A stretch of 41,597 bases of DNA from Opitutia bacterium (GTDB lineage: Bacteria > Verrucomicrobiota > Verrucomicrobiia > Opitutales > T3Sed10-336), in contig PWMU01000089.1 of NCBI GenBank assembly GCA_003558065.1, positions 1 to 41,597 of the forward strand. The letters run 5' to 3'. Made by a program: the position numbers and the translations under genes. Positions 8,132 to 16,459 of this stretch are shown one piece after another. Position 1 is the first letter of the stretch. Every line of letters begins with the position of its first letter. The notes under the pieces were generated by a model. It did no database searches. It had not been told where the DNA came from and saw only the letters and a program-made list of their open reading frames with translations.

Positions 8132-9637
8132 ATGAATCTGTTTCCGTCATATACGGTGGGCACCCGTGTTCCGGACAGTCCGCATGCTGTTTGTTGCAGT
8201 TTGCCGACACTCCGGGAGGTCATCGGCTACGAAGAGGAGGATCCCGCGATACGCAAACACGTCATTTCGGGCTACCCGCGCTTCGTGGAACACACCTACC
8301 TGCGCCGACTGGCGGAGCATGTTCGAACCGAGCTCGGCCTGCAGAACCGAACGGTGGCCCTCGCCCCCTCGAAACGGGCGGTCGAGGGACTGCTGGAATT
8401 TTTGGACTGCCCTGAGGCCGGAAAGCGTGAATGGGGTTCGATCCAGGTCGTGGAATTACCGCAGGGGGAGGACCTGGCCCGGAAAGCGCGCCGGTTTTTC
8501 CAGCACACCGGCTGCGGCCTGTCGTCGCGGGAAGCGGAGGATCTCCTGGTTAATGCCGGGATCTTGAAGGAACGGCATCCGGACATGGACCCGCCAGGCG
8601 ACCCCGAAACCCTGATCCGAAAGGGGTTGATCGAGGCGTGTCCCGAAGCCGATCCGGACTCGCTGCTGCTCAGCCGCAGCGGCATGAACGCTTTTTATTC
8701 CGCCTTCCGCGCGGCCCGCCGGGTCCAGCGTCCCCGCGGAAAAACCGTCTGGATCCAGTTCGGCTGGCTCTACCTCGACACGATCCGGATTCTGGAAAAG
8801 TTTCTCCGTCCGGAGGAGCGCTGCGTCACCCTGCCCGACGCCGGTGACACGGCCGCGCTCGAAGCCGTCTTCGAGCGGGAAGGCGACTTGATCGCGGGAG
8901 TGATCACCGAAACGCCGACCAATCCCCTCCTGCAGACCGCCGACCTTGCCCGGGCCCGTGAGCTCTGCGACCGTCACGGGACCCTGCTCCTGGTCGACCC
9001 GAGCCTGACGAGCTTCTACAATGTGGACGTCATGCCCTACGCGGACGTCGCTCTTCACAGCCTCACGAAATACTTTGGGCACCACGGGGATCTGATGATG
9101 GGGTTGGCCGCGTTCAACACGGCACGGGGTTCGCTCGTCCGGGAGTTGCACCGACTCGCGCGGGAGGAACATGAGCCTCCCTATCATCGCGAGCTGCGGC
9201 AACTCGCCGCCCAGATCGGGAATGCCCGGCGGACCGTGGAAACCATCAACCGGAACACCCTGCGGGTGGCCGCGTACCTGGAATCCCATCCAAAGATCAA
9301 GCGCCTCCACTGGGCCTGCGGGGAAGCGACATCAGCGGGCTACCGGAAGCTGGCCCGCGGTCCCGACCGGCCGGGCGGCATCCTCACCCTGGATCTCAAC
9401 ATGCCGCTGGCCGAATTTTACGATGCGGCGCCGTTCGTCAAGGGCCCGAGTTTCGGAACGACCTTTACGATGATGTGCCCGTTCATGTACCTGGCCCACT
9501 ACGATCTCGTAGCCAGACCGGAAGGGCGCGAGCACCTCCGCCAACAGGGGATCGACCCGGAACTGGTGCGGGTCAGTATCGGGACCGAGGCCGCGGAGGA
9601 CATCATCGAGGGCTTCCGGAGGGCGCTCGGGGAGTAA
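8132..9637 (+). CDS. Cys/Met-metabolism PLP-dependent enzyme, cystathionine gamma-synthase-like (long form)
   Basis: Fold-type I PLP enzyme of the Cys/Met metabolism family, probably acting on an activated homoserine ester in methionine synthesis. The C-terminal two thirds carry the family core: TETPTNPLLQTADL, LLVDPSLTS with the cofactor-contacting Asp, and LHSLTKYFGHHGD with Lys313 as the predicted Schiff-base lysine. The N-terminal region of about 150 residues, including GYPRFVEH, is longer than in typical 380-400-residue bacterial enzymes and recalls the long fungal cystathionine gamma-synthases. The ATG at 8132 was chosen because it begins just before the conserved region and follows a promoter; the frame is open to 8039. 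Exact substrate is uncertain. Confidence 0.78.
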   Translation: MNLFPSYTVGTRVPDSPHAVCCSLPTLREVIGYEEEDPAIRKHVISGYPRFVEHTYLRRLAEHVRTELGLQNRTVALAPSKRAVEGLLEFLDCPEAGKREWGSIQVVELPQGEDLARKARRFFQHTGCGLSSREAEDLLVNAGILKERHPDMDPPGDPETLIRKGLIEACPEADPDSLLLSRSGMNAFYSAFRAARRVQRPRGKTVWIQFGWLYLDTIRILEKFLRPEERCVTLPDAGDTAALEAVFEREGDLIAGVITETPTNPLLQTADLARARELCDRHGTLLLVDPSLTSFYNVDVMPYADVALHSLTKYFGHHGDLMMGLAAFNTARGSLVRELHRLAREEHEPPYHRELRQLAAQIGNARRTVETINRNTLRVAAYLESHPKIKRLHWACGEATSAGYRKLARGPDRPGGILTLDLNMPLAEFYDAAPFVKGPSFGTTFTMMCPFMYLAHYDLVARPEGREHLRQQGIDPELVRVSIGTEAAEDIIEGFRRALGE

Positions 9638-9742
9638 GGGATTGCCCTGTGCCCGATGGGCCGACAGTCTGGGAAACCCGGTCACGCACGCCGCCGAAGG
9701 CGCGACCCGAAAGCAACGCTCACCTGCAACCAAGCAAAGAAG

Positions 9743-11179
9743 ATGGCCGATTCACATCCCAACATCATCCTGATCACCACCGACCAGCAACGCGGCGATT
9801 GCCTGGGCATCGAGGGCCATCCCGTTCTGCAGACTCCGAACCTGGACTGGATGGGACGCGCGGGCACCCATTTCCGCCGGGGTTACGCGGAGTGCCCGAG
9901 CTGCATTCCCGCGCGGCGTGCCCTCATGAGCGGCCAGGCGCCCGACGCCAACGGAATGGTCGGCTTTGCCGACGGCGTGGAATGGAACCCGAAGCACACG
10001 CTCGCCGGCGAGCTGGGAAAGGCGGGCTACCAGACCGAAATGATCGGTAAACTCCACCTTCATCCGCGCCGCAAGCGTTTCGGATTCGATCACATGCGGC
10101 TGGCGGACGCGACCCACGGGAAGCCGGGAGGGGACAACGACTACGTGGACTGGCTGGCCGGGACCGGGGCGACCGAGGTCGACCCCGGCGTCGTGCACGG
10201 CGTCTCCGCCAACGGCTGGGTGGGCCGCCCGCACCACCTGCCCGAGGAACGCATGCACACGACCTGGTGTGTGTCGGAGTCGCTGGACTTTCTCGAAAAG
10301 CGCGATCCGGCGACGCCGTTTTTTCTGAATCTCTCCTTCATTGATCCCCACCCCCCGCTGACCTGTCCGCGGTTTTACTATGACCGGTACCTGGAAGCCG
10401 ATCTGCCGGACCCGGTGGTGGGCGACTGGGCGCCGCCGTTCGAAGGACCGGAACGCGGGATGCAAGTGGACGGCTCCCGCATCTGCCTCGACCGGCAAAC
10501 CATGCGCTACGCCCGGGCCGCCTACTACGGAATGATCAACTATGTCGACGATCAGATCGGACGGTTGATCAACGCTCTGAAGAGGAATAAACTTTTCAAT
10601 AATACCTTCATCCTTTTCACCTCGGACCACGGCGAAATGCTGGGGGATCATCACATTTTCCGCAAAACCTTCGCCTACGAAGCGTCGGCACGGGTTCCTT
10701 TTCTGGCCTGGGCCCCGCCGTCGATGGGCTGTCCCCCTGAGCAGGCCACGCGCTCCCCGGTCGGGCTGCAGGACATCATGCCCACCCTGCTTGAGGTGGC
10801 GGGCGCCCCTGTGCCGGAAACAGTTACAGGAAGGAGCCTACTGCCCGTGATACGGGGCGAGACCGATCGTGTCCGGGAGGTCCTGCACGGCGAACACTCC
10901 GGCTGCTACCGCGACGAAGACGGCATGCATTTCCTGACCGACGGGCGCTGGAAATATATCTGGTACAGCCAGACCGGACAGGAACAATTCTTCGACCTCG
11001 AAGAGGATCCGAACGAGATGCGTGATCTCGCGAGAAAAACGGACGCCGGAGCGGCGCTGGAACCGTGGCGCCAACGGCTCGCCGAACGCCTCGGCCAACG
11101 TCCCGAGGGGTTCAGCGACGGCAGCCGCCTGATTCCCGGAAAGCCGCACGGGACGCTGGTTCCGGAGCGGAACGGGTAG
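9743..11179 (+). CDS. Type I sulfatase (formylglycine, Cys-type)
   Basis: Arylsulfatase-superfamily hydrolase of 478 residues that probably removes sulfate from a glycan or similar ester. The N-terminus PNIILITTDQQRGD supplies a metal-binding Asp14. Cys54 in SCIPARRALMSG matches the C-x-P-x-R motif converted to formylglycine by a maturase. SDHGEMLGDHH (Asp295, His296) is the second metal-binding segment. The C-terminal small domain is present (DGRWKYIWY). No signal peptide is visible from the ATG at 9743, so it may be cytoplasmic; an upstream Arg-rich in-frame extension (from 9656) does not look like a real export signal. It lies 105 bases after the PLP enzyme gene. Confidence 0.92.
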   Translation: MADSHPNIILITTDQQRGDCLGIEGHPVLQTPNLDWMGRAGTHFRRGYAECPSCIPARRALMSGQAPDANGMVGFADGVEWNPKHTLAGELGKAGYQTEMIGKLHLHPRRKRFGFDHMRLADATHGKPGGDNDYVDWLAGTGATEVDPGVVHGVSANGWVGRPHHLPEERMHTTWCVSESLDFLEKRDPATPFFLNLSFIDPHPPLTCPRFYYDRYLEADLPDPVVGDWAPPFEGPERGMQVDGSRICLDRQTMRYARAAYYGMINYVDDQIGRLINALKRNKLFNNTFILFTSDHGEMLGDHHIFRKTFAYEASARVPFLAWAPPSMGCPPEQATRSPVGLQDIMPTLLEVAGAPVPETVTGRSLLPVIRGETDRVREVLHGEHSGCYRDEDGMHFLTDGRWKYIWYSQTGQEQFFDLEEDPNEMRDLARKTDAGAALEPWRQRLAERLGQRPEGFSDGSRLIPGKPHGTLVPERNG

Positions 11180-11286
11180 CCCGGCAGGGCGAGGGTGAAT
11201 CGCGGGGCAACTCCGCTCCCGGCTAACGCCCTCCTGATGCGAAGTCGCTTGCATCGATCGGGAGAACCTATCTGGATGGAAGAACG

Positions 11287-12207
11287 ATGATCCCGACCTC
11301 TCTTACGCATGCCCGTTTCTGGGCCAAGGTTGCCATCGAAGCGGCCAAGGGATGGTCGCGGCACAACGCCTTTCAGCACGCGGCCGCACTCGCCTTTTAC
11401 ACGCTCTTCTCCATGGCCCCCATCCTGATCCTGGTCGTGGCGGCGGCGGGAATGTTTTTCGGTCAGGAGCAGGCGCGGGGGGAAATCGTGGCTGAACTCG
11501 AAACCATGATCGGCGAGGAAGGCGCCGTTGCCGTCGAAACGGCGATCGCCAGATCCGGCCTCGAAGACACCGGCTATTTTTCGACCGCTGTGGGGGTCCT
11601 GCTTCTGCTGGTCGGTGCCACCACCGTCTTCGGCCAGCTCCAGCAGTCGATGAACGACGTTTGGAACGTCACACCGAAACCGACCCGCAGCACGTTCCGC
11701 GAACTGATCAAGACGCGCATTCTCTCACTGACCCTCGTCCTGACCATCGGTTTTCTCCTTCTGGTATCGCTGGTGCTTTCGACCGCCGTTTCGGCCATCA
11801 TCCGGTTCGCCGACGACCGGATCCCCATCCCCGCCGGCCTGCTGAGCGGCGCGGACCTGATCGTTTCGCTGATGGTGATCACCCTGCTTTTCGGCATGAT
11901 CTTCCGAATCCTGCCGGACGTGCAGATCGGGTGGCGCGACGCGGCCAAGGGTTCGCTCGTTACGGCGGTCCTGTTCATCATCGGAAAATCGGGAATCTCC
12001 TTTTATCTCAGCCATACCGGCACGGCCTCCGCCTACGGAGCCGCCGGCTCCCTGGTCGTGGTGTTGCTCTGGGTTTATTATTCCTCGTTGATCCTCCTTT
12101 ACGGCGCCGAATTCACGCGGGCCTACGTTGAAGCAACCGGCCGTATCGTGCTTCCGAAAAAAACCGCGGTAAAGGTCCGGCAGCAGATTCTCGAAGAGAC
12201 GGAGTGA
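11287..12207 (+). CDS. YihY/BrkB-family inner-membrane protein
   Basis: The 306-residue polytopic membrane protein begins with the characteristic AAALAFYTLFSMAPILILVVA (about residues 34-54), followed by ATTVFGQLQQSMNDVWNV and four to five further helices. It ends with VVVLLWVYYSSLILLYGAEF, the conserved C-terminal helix of the family. A Shine-Dalgarno-like GGAAGA precedes the ATG at 11287. The molecular function of YihY/BrkB proteins is not settled; the old 'ribonuclease BN' label is wrong. It ends convergently with rarA. Confidence 0.93.
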   Translation: MIPTSLTHARFWAKVAIEAAKGWSRHNAFQHAAALAFYTLFSMAPILILVVAAAGMFFGQEQARGEIVAELETMIGEEGAVAVETAIARSGLEDTGYFSTAVGVLLLLVGATTVFGQLQQSMNDVWNVTPKPTRSTFRELIKTRILSLTLVLTIGFLLLVSLVLSTAVSAIIRFADDRIPIPAGLLSGADLIVSLMVITLLFGMIFRILPDVQIGWRDAAKGSLVTAVLFIIGKSGISFYLSHTGTASAYGAAGSLVVVLLWVYYSSLILLYGAEFTRAYVEATGRIVLPKKTAVKVRQQILEETE

Positions 12208-12215
12208 CGCGCCCT

Positions 12216-12236
12216 AACAGTCCTTTACTGTTTTCG
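12216..12236 (+). terminator. Weak candidate terminator after the YihY-family gene
   Basis: AACAGT and ACTGTT form a six-base stem with a five-base loop (12216-12232), followed by TTTTC, nine bases after the stop codon. The stem has only two G-C pairs, so it is marginal. Confidence 0.3.
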
Positions 12237-12271
12237 CCGCTCCGCCCCCTCCGGCAGGGGACCGGTCAGGA

Positions 12272-13648
12272 TCACTCCTGTCGGTCCGGTTTTCCGGGCC
12301 GGCTCTCGGATTTCAATCTCTTCCAGCGTTCCAGACGCTCGGCGACCGTTTTCTCTTCTCCGTTCTCGCCGGGACGGTAGAAGTCGAGCGGTTTCTCCAA
12401 AAAGTCCTGTCCGGAAACCGCCTCCGGGTAATCGTGGCTGTATCGGTACCCTTTGCCGTGTCCCAGGCGTTTGGAGGCCTCGCCGCCGGTGTCGCGGAGG
12501 TGGACCGGAACCGCCTGGAGCGGCTGCTCCCTGATCGCCTTCTTCGCGGCCATCAGGCCTTCGTAGGCTCGGTTGCTCTTGGGGGCGGTGGCCAGATAAA
12601 CGGTGGCGTGGGCGAGATTGATTTCGCACTCGGGCCGTCCCACGAAGTCACAGGCACGGTGGGTGGCGGTCGCCAGGGGCAAGGCCCGCGAATCGGCCAT
12701 CCCGACATCCTCGGAAGCGAGAATCACCAGCCGCCGGGCGATAAACCTCGGGTCTTCCCCGCCGGCCAGCATCTTCGCCAGCCAGTATAGCGCGGCGTCC
12801 GGGTCGCCCCCTCGCATGCTTTTGATGTAGGCGGAGATGGTATCGTAATGTTCGTCCTCGTCGGCGTCGTAGCGGATCCGCCGTTCGCGGGCAAAGGTCT
12901 CAATGTGGGCCACCTCCAGTTCGCTTTCCTCCGGCAGGCTCATCACCAGAACTTCCAGGGCGTTGAGCGCCCGGCGCAAATCCCCGTCACAGAGCCCGGC
13001 CAGGCCGGACAGGACCGCTTCATCCGCCCGGCAGCCGCGCGCTCCAAGGCCGCGCTCCGCATCTCCCAGGGCGCGCCTGAGGATGGTCACCACCTCTTCG
13101 CTGCCCAGGGGTTCGAGCCGGAACAAATGGCTGCGGCTGAGCAAGGGAGGATTGACGTAAAACCCGGGGTTGTGGGTGGTGGCGCCAATGAGCCTGACGC
13201 TTCCCTCCTCGACATCCGGAAGCAGGAGGTCCTGCTGGGCCTTGTTGAATCGATGGAGTTCGTCGATGAACAGGACGGTGTCGCTCTCCGGGCGGCGCCG
13301 CGCCACCTCGAGGATCCGGCGCAGTTCGGCGACGTTGGATTGAACGGCGTTGACCCGCACAAAGCGCGCCCCGGTTTCGCGGGCGATGACTTCGGCCAGG
13401 GTCGTTTTTCCGGAGCCCGGTGGCCCGTAAAAGAGCAGACTCCCGAACCGGTTCGTGCGGATCAGCCGCGGGAGCAACGCTTCATCGCGCAGCAGATGCT
13501 CCTGGCCAATGATCTCGGCGAGCGTTCGGGGACGCATCCGGGCCGCAAGCGGCCGGTGCGCGGATTCCTCCCCGGCTGTTTTCCCTTCGGCGACAGGGGT
13601 TGAGGTTTCCTCCTCGGAAAAAAAATCGAACTGGCCGGGTTCCTGCAT
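12272..13648 (-). CDS. rarA: Replication-associated recombination protein RarA (MgsA)
   Basis: AAA+ ATPase of the clamp-loader clade that acts at stalled replication forks. From the ATG at 13648 the product is 458 residues. RPLAARMRPRTLAEIIGQEH is the classic N-terminal segment. Walker A is GPPGSGKTT (75-83) and Walker B is VLFIDELHRFNKAQQD. A sensor-1 region and the MgsA C-terminal tetramerisation domain follow (PLQAVPVHLRDTGGEASKRL; GKGYRYSHDYPEAVSGQ). The segment QFDFF at residues 6-10 resembles a beta-clamp-binding peptide. The frame is open to 13750, but the extra residues are not conserved in character. It diverges from gnd. Confidence 0.95.
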   Translation of the reverse strand: MQEPGQFDFFSEEETSTPVAEGKTAGEESAHRPLAARMRPRTLAEIIGQEHLLRDEALLPRLIRTNRFGSLLFYGPPGSGKTTLAEVIARETGARFVRVNAVQSNVAELRRILEVARRRPESDTVLFIDELHRFNKAQQDLLLPDVEEGSVRLIGATTHNPGFYVNPPLLSRSHLFRLEPLGSEEVVTILRRALGDAERGLGARGCRADEAVLSGLAGLCDGDLRRALNALEVLVMSLPEESELEVAHIETFARERRIRYDADEDEHYDTISAYIKSMRGGDPDAALYWLAKMLAGGEDPRFIARRLVILASEDVGMADSRALPLATATHRACDFVGRPECEINLAHATVYLATAPKSNRAYEGLMAAKKAIREQPLQAVPVHLRDTGGEASKRLGHGKGYRYSHDYPEAVSGQDFLEKPLDFYRPGENGEEKTVAERLERWKRLKSESRPGKPDRQE

Positions 13649-13703
13649 AGATGATCGCAACGACACTCCAGGAGTTTGTCGGGCTTCGCCCACAGACTCC
13701 CAA

Positions 13704-13855
13704 GAGGAAATACCATGACAAATAGCGGGAGAATTTCGAAGAAAAAGCAAGAATTCGGGAAAAATTGAGCGAGGTTCGCGCTTTAAGTGGCCTTAATATA
13801 CGCTTGCATGAGTTGATTTCACCTCTTTTCCACTCCCTTGTCATGATATTTCCTC
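13704..13855. repeat. Inverted pair of an 18-base sequence containing an SD-ATG
   Basis: GAGGAAATAYCATGACAA occurs on the plus strand at 13704-13721 (Y=C) and on the minus strand at 13855-13838 (Y=T), 17 of 18 identical and separated by 116 bases. Each arm holds a Shine-Dalgarno-like GAGGA and an ATG, both reading inward. The plus-strand ATG at 13715 opens a 17-codon frame. The minus-strand ATG at 13844 opens a 120-codon frame that runs into rarA out of frame. Confidence 0.6.
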
Positions 13856-13909
13856 CATTAGCAGCCTGTCGAACTCAGCCGGTAGGCTGAGTTCGACAGG
13901 CTGCTAATG
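13856..13909. repeat. Perfect 25-bp inverted repeat (stem-loop, GGTA loop)
   Basis: Positions 13856-13880 and 13885-13909 are exact reverse complements around the four-base loop GGTA. The core CAGCCTGTCGAACTCAGCC resembles dispersed palindromes built on 'CCTGTCGAA' or 'TTCGACAGG' seen in many bacterial genomes. There is no T tract and the position between divergent genes argues against a terminator. A REP/MITE-like element is more likely. Confidence 0.85.
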
Positions 13910-14055
13910 CTCCGCCCCGCAATGGCATGACAAAATGCCCGTGCCCTTTTCGGACTCATCGGCGGGACGGCGTACGAAAAACCTTTTCTCCGGCGGCCTC
14001 CTCTCTTTGGATGGGAGGTTCCACACCTAAACTAACACCATCAGGCAAACGTGTA

Positions 14056-15558
14056 ATGGAAAAAGAACAATCCGACATCGGACTCATCGGGCTGGCCGTC
14101 ATGGGGCAGAATCTTGCCCTGAATATCGCTGATCACGGCTTCAAGGTCACCGCGTACAACCGGACCACCGGGAAAACCGACAAATTCGTCGCCGAAAACC
14201 CGAATACTCCCGGCGGGCTGACAGGTTCGAAGACATTGACCGAACTGGTCCAGTCTCTCAAGCGGCCGCGGAAGATCATTATCATGGTCCAGGCCGGAAA
14301 GGCCACGGACGCGGTCATCAGCGACCTGGTGCCGCTCCTGGAGAAGGACGATATCATCATCGACGGGGGCAACGCTTACTGGATGGACACGATTCGCCGG
14401 GAGAAGGAACTCCGGGAAAAGAATCTGCGGTTTATCGGGTCCGGCGTCTCGGGCGGCGAAGAAGGCGCGCGTTTCGGTCCTTCGCTCATGCCCGGCGGCG
14501 AAGAAGGTGCCTGGAAAGAGATCGAGCCGATCTGGAAGGCGATCGCGGCGAAAGTCGACCCGGAAACCGGCAAACCGCTCGAGGGAGCGGCGCCCGGGAA
14601 GCCCGTTGAAGGCGGGGTTCCGTGCACCACCCACATCGGTCCGGACGGAGCCGGCCACTATGTGAAGATGGTCCACAATGGGATCGAGTACGGCGACATG
14701 CAGATGATCTGCGAAGCGTACGCCCTCATGAAGAATGTTGCGGGCATGAGCGCCGAGGAAATGGGCAAAGTTTTCGAAAAATGGAACGAGGGCGACCTTG
14801 ATTCCTTCCTGATCGAGATTACCGCCGACATTCTCCAGCAGAAGGATCCCGCGACCGGAAAGGATTTCGTGGACGTGGTTCTCGACACCGCCGGACAGAA
14901 AGGCACCGGCAAGTGGACCTCGGTCAGCGCGCTCGACATGGGCGTACCCGCCCCGACGATCGCCGAAGCGGTCTTCTCCCGCTGCGTGAGCGCTCTCAAA
15001 GAGGAGCGTGTGGCAGCCTCCGGAATTCTTGCCGGCCCGGGAAGCACTTTCAGCGGCGATCGCGAAAGCTTTGTCGAAGCGGTGCGCGACGCTCTGTATT
15101 GTTCGAAGATCTGCTCCTACGCCCAGGGATTCCAGCTCATGCGAGCCGCGCAGGACGAGTACGGTTGGACATTGAACTTCGGCGAGATTGCCAAAATCTT
15201 CCGCGGCGGCTGCATCATACGCGCCCGTTTCCTGCAGAAGATCACCGACGCCTACGCACGGGATCCGAAGCTGGCCAACCTCTTGCTCGATCCGTATTTC
15301 AACGAAGCCATCAAGAAGGCCCAGGCCAGCTGGCGTAAAGTGATCGCCCTGGCTGCGGAACACGGAGTCCCGGCGCCCGCTTTTGCCTCGGCACTCGCCT
15401 ACTACGACAGTTACCGCTCGGAACGGCTGCCGGCCAATCTCCTGCAGGCCCAGCGCGATTACTTCGGCGCCCACACCTACGAACGCGTCGACCAACCGCG
15501 AGGCAGGTTCTTCCACATCGATTGGCCCAAACCCGACCGGCCGCAATTGGAGGCGTGA
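14056..15558 (+). CDS. gnd: 6-phosphogluconate dehydrogenase (decarboxylating)
   Basis: Oxidative pentose-phosphate pathway enzyme that converts 6-phosphogluconate to ribulose 5-phosphate with reduction of NADP+. The dinucleotide-binding motif [12 protein letters not shown] is at the N-terminus, and [12 protein letters not shown] and [21 protein letters not shown] follow. Lys204 in [17 protein letters not shown] is the catalytic lysine. The C-terminal [10 protein letters not shown] is diagnostic. From the ATG at 14056 the length is 500 residues, about 20-30 more than usual. The excess is an insertion near residues 170-190 ([19 protein letters not shown]) just before the catalytic segment. The frame is open to 13927, but the added residues are not conserved. 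Confidence 0.96.
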   Translation: MEKEQSDIGLIGLAVMGQNLALNIADHGFKVTAYNRTTGKTDKFVAENPNTPGGLTGSKTLTELVQSLKRPRKIIIMVQAGKATDAVISDLVPLLEKDDIIIDGGNAYWMDTIRREKELREKNLRFIGSGVSGGEEGARFGPSLMPGGEEGAWKEIEPIWKAIAAKVDPETGKPLEGAAPGKPVEGGVPCTTHIGPDGAGHYVKMVHNGIEYGDMQMICEAYALMKNVAGMSAEEMGKVFEKWNEGDLDSFLIEITADILQQKDPATGKDFVDVVLDTAGQKGTGKWTSVSALDMGVPAPTIAEAVFSRCVSALKEERVAASGILAGPGSTFSGDRESFVEAVRDALYCSKICSYAQGFQLMRAAQDEYGWTLNFGEIAKIFRGGCIIRARFLQKITDAYARDPKLANLLLDPYFNEAIKKAQASWRKVIALAAEHGVPAPAFASALAYYDSYRSERLPANLLQAQRDYFGAHTYERVDQPRGRFFHIDWPKPDRPQLEA

Positions 15559-15598
15559 CCGGGCTTTCCGCCCGATTCGCCCGGCATTGCCGCGCACG

Positions 15599-15634
15599 AA
15601 AAAGCCCGCAACCTGAGTTGCGGGCTTTCTTCTG
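15599..15634 (+). terminator. Strong bidirectional intrinsic terminator
   Basis: AAAGCCCGCAAC and GTTGCGGGCTTT (15601-15612 and 15617-15628) form a 12-bp stem with loop CTGA. A T-rich run (CTTCTGTT) follows on the plus strand, and As precede it for the opposite direction. It lies between the converging ends of gnd and the porin-like gene and can serve both. Confidence 0.9.
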
Positions 15635-15655
15635 TTAAATAACCGCTGAACGGCC

Positions 15656-16459
15656 TCAGAAACCCATCGTCAGACTTGCCTTCCAGAACACATTGTTGTC
15701 CCGCGGCTGAATGTCCTCGTTCTGGTTGATGGCGTCGGCATAGTGCAGGCCAAAGCCGAGCGTCGCATTCGGGTCGATCCGGAAGAACACCTGGGCGGAA
15801 CCCCCGTAGTAGTTGTAGCTGTCTTTATAGCCATCCTCCTGCGTTTCCAGTACCCTGTAATTTCTTACCGGTTTCCGATCCGAGAGAAAACCGGCGTAAG
15901 CGTCGAAACGAATCCGGATCGGAAGAACCATTCCGGGACCGTCAAAATCATGCTGGTACGTGGCTCCCGGTTCCAGGATGGTGTGCTTCACATCCGCGTC
16001 GTGGCGAAGGTAGAGGGAAAACTCCAGTCCTTCGACGTTGGGAAAATTCCCGAACAGCAGGCCGCCGTAGAATTCGTGGTTACGGTTGCGATTACCATGG
16101 TCCGGACTGTAGGCGATGGTGGGAAAATCATAAACCACCGTTCCGATGTCCATACCCAGGAAATCGATCCCTGGAAATCCGAACTCCAAGCCCCCGTACA
16201 ACTGGTGTTCCTGGAACTGTGCATCCTGGCTGGTTGTGGGAAAATACGCGTCCCAACCGGCATAGGCGTCTCCGTAGCCGATCTCCAGAGACGGGCTGAA
16301 CGTATCGTCCGCCTGCTTAAAACCACGGAAGACGTGCCGTGATTCGTACTCCATCTGCATGGACAGCGAGTACTGCTGCGGGAAGTCGATCATCTGGGCC
16401 GAAAGGGCGGAGGTTCCGGCCGCCGTCGCCAGTGCCAAGGTAAGTGCTTTTTTCTTCAT
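15656..16459 (-). CDS. Outer-membrane beta-barrel protein (TorF/Gcw_chp-like putative porin)
   Basis: The 267-residue exported protein starts with MKKKALTLALATAAGTSALSA, a standard signal peptide with predicted cleavage after ALSA (residue 21). The mature part is rich in alternating hydrophobic/aromatic strands, for example YESRHVFRGFKQADDTFSPS and HQLYGGLEFGFPGI. It ends in WKASLTMGF, with the terminal Phe typical of outer-membrane barrels. 'R-H-V-F-R-G-F' near the start resembles the Y/F-RG signature of TorF-type putative porins. The frame is open upstream to 16699, but that part is not protein-like. The mRNA just before the ATG reads ACCUCCUUAUG, the opposite of a Shine-Dalgarno sequence. 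Transported compound unknown. Confidence 0.75.
   Translation of the reverse strand: MKKKALTLALATAAGTSALSAQMIDFPQQYSLSMQMEYESRHVFRGFKQADDTFSPSLEIGYGDAYAGWDAYFPTTSQDAQFQEHQLYGGLEFGFPGIDFLGMDIGTVVYDFPTIAYSPDHGNRNRNHEFYGGLLFGNFPNVEGLEFSLYLRHDADVKHTILEPGATYQHDFDGPGMVLPIRIRFDAYAGFLSDRKPVRNYRVLETQEDGYKDSYNYYGGSAQVFFRIDPNATLGFGLHYADAINQNEDIQPRDNNVFWKASLTMGF

Larger units (their letters stand above)
13649..14055. other. Divergent rarA-gnd intergenic region with structured element
   Basis: This 407-base gap contains an inverted pair of 18-base sequences (13704-13721 and 13838-13855) and, directly next to the second copy, a perfect 25-bp palindrome (13856-13909). The spacer between the inverted copies is visibly more AT-rich than the flanking genes. 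Promoters for rarA (leftward) and gnd (rightward) must also lie here, but none could be assigned with confidence. Confidence 0.6.

Noticed and set aside
13715-13768. 17-codon plus-strand micro-ORF (MTNSGRISKKKQEFGKN)
   Set aside because: Good SD spacing but no homologue can be named and no downstream gene is coupled to it; mentioned only within the inverted-repeat finding.
13482-13844. 120-codon minus-strand frame with a good GGAGG before its ATG
   Set aside because: Two thirds overlap rarA in another frame and the sequence has no protein-family features. The good start context is explained by the inverted repeat, which is reported as a finding, not as a gene.
14041-15597. 518-codon open frame antisense to gnd
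   Set aside because: The opposite strand encodes a textbook 6-phosphogluconate dehydrogenase; the antisense product shows no family motif and low-complexity composition.
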